This document shows positions 16,549 through 22,941 of a DNA stretch of 64,000 nt, piece after piece. A program made the position numbers and the translations under genes. Source of the DNA: Candidatus Defluviilinea proxima (GTDB taxonomy: Bacteria > Chloroflexota > Anaerolineae > Anaerolineales > Villigracilaceae). Below the pieces are notes generated by a model. That model had not been told where the DNA came from and made no database searches. It saw only the letters and a program-made list of their open reading frames with translations. Within the stretch, counting starts at the first letter, position 1. The number at the start of each line of letters is the position of its first letter. The DNA is taken from contig JADKIW010000001.1 of the NCBI GenBank assembly GCA_016721115.1, positions 4,231,501 to 4,295,500 of the forward strand, read 5' to 3'.

Positions 16549-19452
16549 ATGGATAAAGATGCGGCATATCAAGAAGCAGAGAAAAAAATTCAAAAAATTC
16601 AGAAATCAGGTGCAACAACGCTTGATCTAAGTACTAACATATTCACTGCGCCCAGACTTTCATCACTACCTGAATCGGCGACATCCCTTCTCCAATTGCA
16701 ATATCTAGATATATCTCGCAACAATTTATCATCATTACCTGAGTCTATTGGGAATCTAGTTCAGTTGCACTTTTTTTACATCCGTAGTAATCGCTTAAAA
16801 GATTTACCAAATTCACTGGGTAATCTCACAAAATTGAAATTACTAGATATTGACTTTAATGAAATTTCAAATTTACCCGATTCAATCGGACGGCTCGTCC
16901 AATTGAATACTTTAAAATCTTCAAACAATCAACTTACAATATTGCCAGAATCAATCGGACAGCTTGATGAGTTAGTCTCATTAAACCTCTCATACAATCA
17001 ACTAATAAAAATACCTGAAGTAATTGGTCAACTAAAGAAATTGAAAACGCTTATCTTATTTCAAAATCGGCTGAATGATATTCCTCCTACACTATCTCAG
17101 CTTGAAAATTTAGAATATCTTGGTCTTGGCGAAAATCCTCTTAACCCTGAACTTGCCGAAGCCTACAAACAAGGTCTTGATGCTGTAAAAACTTACTTGC
17201 GCGCTAGGGCCGGAGAACAAATCACCTTAAACGAAACTAAACTAATCCTTATTGGCGAAGGCGAAGTGGGCAAAACTTGCCTTACAGATGCTTTGCTAGA
17301 CAACCCATGGCAAGAGCATCCATCGACCCATGGCATTCAAATCAAACCGATCAAACTCGCTGATCCTGAGACCCAAAAAGAAATCACCCTCAACGGCTGG
17401 GACTTCGGCGGACAACGCGTCTACCGTCCTACACATCAGTTGTTCTTCAGCGCGCCTGCCGTTTATCTCGTTGTATGGAAGCCGCGTGAAGGTCCTCAGC
17501 AGGGCTTTGTCAAGGAATGGATTCAACTGGTCAAGCGCCGCGAGCCGAGCGCTAAAATTCTGGTTGTCGCCACGCACGGCGGACCTCAACAGCGTCAGCC
17601 CGATATTGACCGTCAGGAACTGTGGGAGGCATTCGGCAAGGATACCGTCGTTGATTTTTTCTTCGTGGATAGCAAGCCAGATGCACAGGGCCACCGCAAA
17701 GGCATCGCGGAACTCAAAGAAGCCATCGCCAGCGTCGCCGTCACTCTGCCCGAAGTCGGTCGCTCCGTACCCAAGAGTTTTGCCGATGTCCGCGTCGCCC
17801 TGCAAGCCACGGGCGCGCCTTACCTGCCTCTCGATGAAGTCCTCTCCATCTGCCGCGCCCACAACATGGACGATGAGATCGCGCGCCTCTTCATAACCAT
17901 CTCGCACCGCCTCGGTCACCTCACGCATTACGAAAACGACCCCGCCCTGCGCGATATTGTCATCCTGCGCCCTGATTGGCTCGCCACCGCCATGAGTTAT
18001 GTGCTGGACGATGATGGGACTCGTAAGGCACATGGTTTGGTGGATTTCTCCCGCCTTGGTCTTTTGTGGGATGACCCAACCCGTCCAGCGGATACCCGCT
18101 ATCCACCTGCTCTCCACCGCATCTTTCTGCGCCTGATGGAGCGCTTCGATCTTTCCTACCGTGTGGCTGGTCTCTCCAAAGATGAAGACTCCAACCCGGT
18201 CAGCCTTATCGCCCAACTCGTCCCCGATACCACGCCTAAAGAAGATGATTTCACCAAAGCCTGGTCTCCTGACCTTGCTGTTGGTGATATTCAACAAACC
18301 CAAATCTGCCGCATCGTCGATGCCGCCAACGGGCAATCCGCTAACGCTGAAGGACTGTTCTATCAGCTCATCGTCCGTCTGCATAAATATTCATTAGGAA
18401 GAGTTCACTACAACGACAGTGTCCATTGGCAGCGCGGTTTGATCCTTGATGCAAATTACAACGGTCGTGCATTGTTGAGACACATTGGCAACGACGTACA
18501 CATCACAGTTCGTGCCGCATTTCCCGAACGTTTCCTTGGTATGTTGACCGAAGAAGTGAAATATCTTGTCGAAAGTTTCTGGGAAGGTTTGCGTTGTGAT
18601 GTGACTGTGCCGTGTATAGCCACCCCCGATTGCAAAGGGCTCTTTGAAGTAAGTAAGCTGATGGACAACAAAAAACGACAACGGCCTGAAGTGCCATGTC
18701 CTATTTGTAACGAATGGCAAAGCATTGAACAATTACTATCCAATGCTCCAGATGCTACACAAACGATTTCGCTTGAAGTATTGATGAAAGAATTTGCACA
18801 AGTCAAAGACAAGCTGGATATCGTCGACGACAACACCAAGCGCATCTTGAGTCAAGTTGACAAACAATACGCCGACCTCATCCAACTCTTCACCGACGAA
18901 GCCAAAGAAGGTCCGCGCCTGTTCAGTCTCTTCCCGTTAGATGGCAACAAGTTCAATCCCAAAAATTGGATACGTCATCAATTCCGCCTGGTTTTATGGT
19001 GCGAGCACTCGCGGCTTCCGCTCCCTGTGCTCAACAATGGCAACATGAAGAAAGGCGTCTACGACTTTGAACTCGATCAGGATTGGTTCAAGAAAGCCGC
19101 ACCATATTTGAAATTGGTCACGGGCACATTGAGTTTGGTCTTACCTGTTGCTTCCTCCGCGCTCGCAGTAGCGAATGATGCCGCTACGAAAGCTTTGCAA
19201 GCTCAAATCGGTCTCGGCAAGGATGTGATCGATGCCATCGTCGGCGAAGGCTCAGCCCTCAACGAATTTTCAAGCGTCATCGATTCTGCGAACATCGAGC
19301 GTGGCGTTGGGTCTCGTGCTGAAAATGCCACCCTGCGCGAACTCCATGCCCTGCTCAAAGCCAAAGACCCAGGCTTTGGCGGTCTCGTCCGTGTGCTGAA
19401 CAAACGCAACGAGTTTTTGTGGGTGCATGAGAAGTTTGCGGGAGAATATTAA
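16549..19452 (+). CDS. LRR-Roc-COR (Roco) GTPase
   Basis: 967 residues. About seven leucine-rich repeats of 23 residues occupy residues 30-210 (typical unit L..LDISRNNLSSLPESIGNL). The Roc GTPase follows: P-loop GEGEVGKTCLT near residue 240, G3 WDFGGQRVY near 283, and at the G4 site ATHGG instead of NKxD or THxD. A COR region comes next, then a four-cysteine motif (VPCIATPDC and CPIC, about 18610-18715) and a C-terminal domain shared with the protein at 1-2073. Bacterial Roco proteins cycle between monomer and dimer with nucleotide state; pathways are unknown. The LRR part is clearly richer in A/T than the rest. Confidence 0.92.
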   Translation: MDKDAAYQEAEKKIQKIQKSGATTLDLSTNIFTAPRLSSLPESATSLLQLQYLDISRNNLSSLPESIGNLVQLHFFYIRSNRLKDLPNSLGNLTKLKLLDIDFNEISNLPDSIGRLVQLNTLKSSNNQLTILPESIGQLDELVSLNLSYNQLIKIPEVIGQLKKLKTLILFQNRLNDIPPTLSQLENLEYLGLGENPLNPELAEAYKQGLDAVKTYLRARAGEQITLNETKLILIGEGEVGKTCLTDALLDNPWQEHPSTHGIQIKPIKLADPETQKEITLNGWDFGGQRVYRPTHQLFFSAPAVYLVVWKPREGPQQGFVKEWIQLVKRREPSAKILVVATHGGPQQRQPDIDRQELWEAFGKDTVVDFFFVDSKPDAQGHRKGIAELKEAIASVAVTLPEVGRSVPKSFADVRVALQATGAPYLPLDEVLSICRAHNMDDEIARLFITISHRLGHLTHYENDPALRDIVILRPDWLATAMSYVLDDDGTRKAHGLVDFSRLGLLWDDPTRPADTRYPPALHRIFLRLMERFDLSYRVAGLSKDEDSNPVSLIAQLVPDTTPKEDDFTKAWSPDLAVGDIQQTQICRIVDAANGQSANAEGLFYQLIVRLHKYSLGRVHYNDSVHWQRGLILDANYNGRALLRHIGNDVHITVRAAFPERFLGMLTEEVKYLVESFWEGLRCDVTVPCIATPDCKGLFEVSKLMDNKKRQRPEVPCPICNEWQSIEQLLSNAPDATQTISLEVLMKEFAQVKDKLDIVDDNTKRILSQVDKQYADLIQLFTDEAKEGPRLFSLFPLDGNKFNPKNWIRHQFRLVLWCEHSRLPLPVLNNGNMKKGVYDFELDQDWFKKAAPYLKLVTGTLSLVLPVASSALAVANDAATKALQAQIGLGKDVIDAIVGEGSALNEFSSVIDSANIERGVGSRAENATLRELHALLKAKDPGFGGLVRVLNKRNEFLWVHEKFAGEY

Positions 19453-19455
19453 TCC

Positions 19456-19629
19456 GTAGGGGCGGCGTCCCGCCACCCTTGTAACCACCCTAAAATCAAT
19501 TATTGGTATGCGACATGGGCGGGGAAACCCCGCCCCCATCACCGCCCAAATAACAATTATTGGTATGCGAATTGGGCAGGGACGCTTCGTCTTCGTTGTC
19601 ACTCCGCTCAGCGCGAACCCTGCCCCTAC
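19456..19629. repeat. Compound REP-like palindrome block before the transposase gene
   Basis: Outer arms GTAGGGGC (19456-19463) and GCCCCTAC (19622-19629) enclose an inner palindrome (about 19515-19539, GGGCGGGG/CCCCGCCC) and a second pair GGGCAGGG/CCCTGCCC (19574-19581, 19618-19625). A 17-base direct repeat CAATTATTGGTATGCGA occurs at 19497-19513 and 19554-19570. The block fills the whole gap between the Roco stop and the transposase ATG, as expected for REP units next to their transposase. Confidence 0.7.
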
Positions 19630-19633
19630 CAAC

Positions 19634-20221
19634 ATGAAATCGAAATTCGATCCACAAAAACATCACCGCCGATCCATCCGCCTGAAAGGATTCGATTATT
19701 CCTCCGAAGGCGCATATTACGTGACCATCGTCACCTATCATCGTGATTGCCTGTTTGGTGAGGTTGTCCAACCTCCGTTCCCTGCTGATGCATATGTCGA
19801 TCTCTCAAATCTCGGCAAAATCGCGGACGAATGTTGGCGCGCGATCCCTGAACATTTTCCGTTTGTAGAATTGGGCGCGTATGTGGTTATGCCAAATCAT
19901 TTGCATGGGATTATTGTGATCACGGATAACGGTAGGGGCGCAGCAATGCTGCGCCCCTACGATGACAATTCAAATCATCATAAAATAAATGTCAACTCTG
20001 GTTCATTGGGTGCAATCATGCGTTCATACAAATCCGCCATTTCCTATCGCGCAAACAAAGAACACAACACCACTGGCATCTGGCAACGCAATTATTACGA
20101 ACACATCATCCGTGACGAGAAGGATTTACAGAACAAAACCGATTACATTGAATCCAATCCCATGTTGTGGAATGAAGACGATGACAATCCGACAAATCAA
20201 AAAGGTACCCATGTCCAATAA
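19634..20221 (+). CDS. REP-associated tyrosine transposase (RAYT, Y1 family)
   Basis: 195 residues from the ATG at 19634; an upstream in-frame ATG at 19508 would read the REP block and is rejected. N-terminus RRSIRLKGFDYSSEGAYYVT, HUH motif in VVMPNHLHGIIVI (about residues 90-102), and the helix with the catalytic Tyr near NYYEHIIRDEKDL or YIESNP. RAYTs are IS200/IS605-like single-strand transposases thought to spread or maintain REP palindromes; they normally have no mobile ends of their own. A 29-base REP-like palindrome is embedded in frame at 19932-19960, encoding GRGAAMLRPY. The gene's end overlaps the next start by 11 bases. Confidence 0.9.
   Translation: MKSKFDPQKHHRRSIRLKGFDYSSEGAYYVTIVTYHRDCLFGEVVQPPFPADAYVDLSNLGKIADECWRAIPEHFPFVELGAYVVMPNHLHGIIVITDNGRGAAMLRPYDDNSNHHKINVNSGSLGAIMRSYKSAISYRANKEHNTTGIWQRNYYEHIIRDEKDLQNKTDYIESNPMLWNEDDDNPTNQKGTHVQ
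19932..19960. repeat. REP-like palindrome inside the transposase coding region
   Basis: GTAGGGGCGCAGC (19932-19944) and GCTGCGCCCCTAC (19948-19960) form a perfect hairpin with a 3-base loop. It falls in the linker between the HUH motif and the C-terminal helices and keeps the reading frame. Confidence 0.85.
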
Positions 20222-21260
20222 ACCCTTTCCCATCATCGAGGCGCGCGGAACACATCGCGAGGTCGGTTTGCAGATAGGCCGTCAATGCAAGGATGGAATC
20301 CAAAGCATGTTTGCGGGTCTGCGAAATGAGCTCCCCAAAGGTGCAACATGGGACGCCATGCTCGAGCAAAGCAAACTCTATTTAGAACCTAGCCGCACGG
20401 TGTATCCGCAATACATTGAAGAACTCGAAGGCATTGCCGAGGGCGCGGAGATTCCCTTCGAGGATGTTTTTCTGCTCATGTGCGAAGAACTCTGGGAGGA
20501 TGTGGCCTGGCACGGTTGCACCGATATGGCCGCACGTGGCAAAGCCACAGCCGATGGCTCCACCCTCATCGCGCACACAAATGATCTCCTGCCAGAAACT
20601 GAATCGAAGCTGGTCATGCTCAAGGTCCAGGCAGGAAGCGAACCAGAATTCATCGGTATTTCAGTCGGCGGCATCGCTATCAGCGCGGGATACAACGCCG
20701 CGAAGATCAGCCTGACCGGCAATCAACTCGACGCCAATGATACGCGTCCCGGCGTGCCACGTCTGCTTGTTGTCCGCGCTATTTTGGGGTCAAAAACTTT
20801 GAGCGAAGCCATGACGCATTGCCTGCTCCCCAATCGCGCATCCAGTTACAACAACGTACTTGCAGATGGAAGCGGCGAGGTCTATTCGATGGAAGGCTCA
20901 GCGACAGACCTCGAAGCGATCTATATCGCGGACGATGTGATGACACACGCCAATCATTATGCGACTCCGTCCATGCGCCGCTTCGAACGTGACCGGGGCG
21001 TGATCGCCAACTCGATCATTCGCCACAACCGAGCTGAGTACCTGCTCAAACAAAATTACGGCAAGCTGACTCCCGAACTTTTTCAAACGCTGTTGGCGGA
21101 CCATGCTGGGTATCCCACATCCATTTGCAAGCATGGGACAGAAACTCACACCGTCTTCAGCATCATCATTCAAGTCGAAACGCTCAAAGCGTGGATTGGC
21201 CGCGGCCACGCCTGCGAAACGGAATATACTGAATATCAACTCAAGCCATATCAAGTTTAG
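20211..21260 (+). CDS. C45-family peptidase / acyltransferase-like Ntn hydrolase
   Basis: 349 residues from the ATG at 20211. The pattern ARGTHREVGLQIGRQ near the start, LEGIAEGAEIPFEDVFLLMCEE and HGCTDMAARGKATADGSTL place it with acyl-CoA:6-aminopenicillanate acyltransferase-like C45 proteins. These are Ntn hydrolases that cut themselves before a Cys; here the Gly102-Cys103 pair fits that site. Residues AHTNDLLP follow as in the family. Members act on amide bonds, for example acyl-amino acids or beta-lactam side chains; the substrate here is unknown. It starts inside the end of the transposase gene, so a separate promoter or coupling is needed. Confidence 0.88.
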   Translation: MSNKPFPIIEARGTHREVGLQIGRQCKDGIQSMFAGLRNELPKGATWDAMLEQSKLYLEPSRTVYPQYIEELEGIAEGAEIPFEDVFLLMCEELWEDVAWHGCTDMAARGKATADGSTLIAHTNDLLPETESKLVMLKVQAGSEPEFIGISVGGIAISAGYNAAKISLTGNQLDANDTRPGVPRLLVVRAILGSKTLSEAMTHCLLPNRASSYNNVLADGSGEVYSMEGSATDLEAIYIADDVMTHANHYATPSMRRFERDRGVIANSIIRHNRAEYLLKQNYGKLTPELFQTLLADHAGYPTSICKHGTETHTVFSIIIQVETLKAWIGRGHACETEYTEYQLKPYQV

Positions 21261-21266
21261 GCTCAA

Positions 21267-21323
21267 GCCGCCGTCCGCGGCGGCGTATAACAATTAACAA
21301 TCCTGCGCCGAGGACGGCGCAGG
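21267..21323. repeat. Two GC-rich hairpins between the C45 and DUF2817 genes
   Basis: GCCGCCG/CGGCGGC (21267-21273, 21278-21284) and CCTGCGCCG/CGGCGCAGG (21302-21310, 21315-21323) form two compact hairpins. No T-run follows either one, so they look like repeat units more than terminators. Confidence 0.6.
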
Positions 21324-21345
21324 GAGCAAAGAGCAGCAAAACCCC

Positions 21346-22473
21346 ATGACAAACACCCAATCCCTCTTCCCTCAAACCTACGAATCATCACGTGAACGCT
21401 TTCGGAATAATCTTTCCGTTGTCCAATCCCAATGGCCAAAGGCGAAACTCTTTCAACACAAACTCTCTGGCGACGAAGACCTAACCATTGACTGGATCTA
21501 TTCCGAGGCAAATCAATCCAACCAAAAGGTTTTTGTTCTGACCACAGGCGAACACGGTGTGGAAGGTTACGTCGGCTCAGCAATGCAACAACTCTTTATC
21601 GAGAAATACATGCCCCAACTGGATGCGAACAACACAGGCATATTGTTTGTCCACGCCATCAACCCCTGGGGCATGAAACATCACCGCCGTGGCAACAAAG
21701 ACAACATCGACCTCAACCGCACGTTCCTCTACAACATTGACCACGACCCAAACTTCAATCCCAATTACAACAAGATCGCCAGGTTCCTCAATCCGGGTAC
21801 AAAGATACAGAACCTGCTTTTCGACAATGTTGGCTACACGCTTCAGCTGTTTTGGCACATCGCTCGCATGGGCATGAAAAACTTCCGATATGCATTGTTG
21901 CTCGGACAATATCGAGACCCCAAAGGTTTGTACTACGGCGGAACGAAACGCCCCGAAGAGACTCAAACGCTGATGGATCTCTACAAACAAATGTTGTCCG
22001 CCTACGAACAGATCCTTCACTTGGACATGCACACCGGTTATGGTCCGCGTTACCAGATGAGTTTGGTCAACTCCGCGTTGGATAAAGGTGCCTCTGAGTA
22101 TTACGTAAAGCGCTTCAACTATCCGCTCGTGGTTGCCGCCACAGCCGATGAGTTTTACGCCATCCGTGGTGACATGGTGGATTACGAGTATGAGCTATGG
22201 AAACATGAATTCCCCGAAAAGCGTTTTTTCGCCACGGCATATGAGTTCGGTACATTGGGCGATACGATGTATGGTCTGTTCCAAAGCCCACGTGTGATGG
22301 TGCACGAAAACCGCGCGTATTGGCACGGAACCAAAAATGAAGCTCTGCTTACGAAAGCAAAACATGGATTTGAGGAATTGTTCAATCCTGAAGCAAAGGA
22401 TTGGAAGGAAAAAGCCGTTGCCGATGGAGACCAAGCCTTCGCAGGTATATTGAAAGCAGAAGGATATATCTAA
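21346..22473 (+). CDS. DUF2817 protein, M14-type zinc carboxypeptidase-like
   Basis: 375 residues without a signal peptide. The metal-binding pattern TTGEHGVEGYVGSAM lies near residues 66-80, and a third possible ligand His is in LHLDMHTGYGPRY near residue 228. HAINPWGMKHHRRGNKDN and DLNRTF are typical of DUF2817, which is related to M14 metallocarboxypeptidases. It probably cleaves a peptide or amide bond in the cytoplasm. It follows the C45 gene in the same direction with 85 bases between, so both may belong to one degradation-type unit. Confidence 0.85.
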   Translation: MTNTQSLFPQTYESSRERFRNNLSVVQSQWPKAKLFQHKLSGDEDLTIDWIYSEANQSNQKVFVLTTGEHGVEGYVGSAMQQLFIEKYMPQLDANNTGILFVHAINPWGMKHHRRGNKDNIDLNRTFLYNIDHDPNFNPNYNKIARFLNPGTKIQNLLFDNVGYTLQLFWHIARMGMKNFRYALLLGQYRDPKGLYYGGTKRPEETQTLMDLYKQMLSAYEQILHLDMHTGYGPRYQMSLVNSALDKGASEYYVKRFNYPLVVAATADEFYAIRGDMVDYEYELWKHEFPEKRFFATAYEFGTLGDTMYGLFQSPRVMVHENRAYWHGTKNEALLTKAKHGFEELFNPEAKDWKEKAVADGDQAFAGILKAEGYI

Positions 22474-22495
22474 CCATTACATTTCGGTTTTGTAA

Positions 22496-22524
22496 TTGAC
22501 ATGGTTAATGTTCCGCTGTAAACT
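22496..22524 (+). promoter_or_regulatory. Promoter of the riboswitch-ATPase unit
   Basis: TTGACA at 22496-22501 and TAAACT at 22519-22524 with a 17-base spacer: a strong sigma-70-type promoter directly ahead of the riboswitch. Confidence 0.75.
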
Positions 22525-22529
22525 CTAAT

Positions 22530-22650
22530 TACTCCGATGGGGAGTAGCCCCCGAACCGGTTTCGGGTCTGGCAGTCGTCAAGACGGAAAGAGATTTCCCG
22601 GCTGTCTGGATATAAGCGCAAGACCATCGCCTACTAGGCGGTGGTCTTTT
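22530..22650 (+). promoter_or_regulatory. Probable manganese riboswitch (yybP-ykoY type) with terminator
   Basis: The leader carries GGGGAGTAGCCCC (22539-22551), the hallmark of the yybP-ykoY element, then several short helices and a final hairpin AGACCATCGCCT/AGGCGGTGGTCT (22621-22632, 22636-22647) that runs into TTTT. In known members Mn2+ binding prevents terminator formation and switches on exporters such as MntP or P-type ATPases. Here a P-type cation ATPase lies downstream, which supports the call. The full secondary structure was not modelled. Confidence 0.75.
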
Positions 22651-22702
22651 CTTTGCCACCGCCCCATATCTGATTTGTCACCAAACAGAAAGGAGTAAGC
22701 CC

Positions 22703-22924
22703 ATGTCCACGAACACAACATCCGTACTGCGGAAATATTGGAAGCCCGCTCTCCTCACAGGAGCTGGTGGGACATCCCTTGTCATCTGGTTCGAGGAGAT
22801 CATCGTCCTCGGGTTGGATATTCTTGCAGTGTTTGCCTTGCTTTTGTTGGTAGGGCCTATCTATATTTTCAATAACTTTGTCTTCAAATCAGAAACTCCA
22901 ACATTGAAAGATAAAAATAAATAA
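22703..22924 (+). CDS. Small membrane protein before the cation ATPase
   Basis: 73 residues with a good ribosome site (AAAGGAG, about 10 bases before the ATG). Two hydrophobic stretches (about residues 16-27 and 33-56) suggest one or two membrane helices, and the C-terminus is hydrophilic and lysine-rich. No family is recognised. It lies between the riboswitch and the ATPase with 17 bases to the latter, so it would be made under the same metal control and might be a subunit or regulator of the pump. Confidence 0.75.
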   Translation: MSTNTTSVLRKYWKPALLTGAGGTSLVIWFEEIIVLGLDILAVFALLLLVGPIYIFNNFVFKSETPTLKDKNK

Positions 22925-22941
22925 GGAGAGATACTTTAGTT

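Noticed and set aside
17296..18384. Long open frame (362 codons) on the minus strand inside the LRR-Roco gene
   Set aside because: It is fully antisense to a clear Roc-COR coding region, has no recognisable domain, and arises from the G/C-rich codon use of the plus strand.
19508..19633. N-terminal extension of the transposase by 42 codons
   Set aside because: It lies within the REP block; the family N-terminus begins at 19634.
19456..22473. Complete insertion sequence or prophage around the transposase
   Set aside because: No terminal inverted repeats or target duplications enclose the gene, and there is no integrase or phage gene; RAYT genes are typically single.
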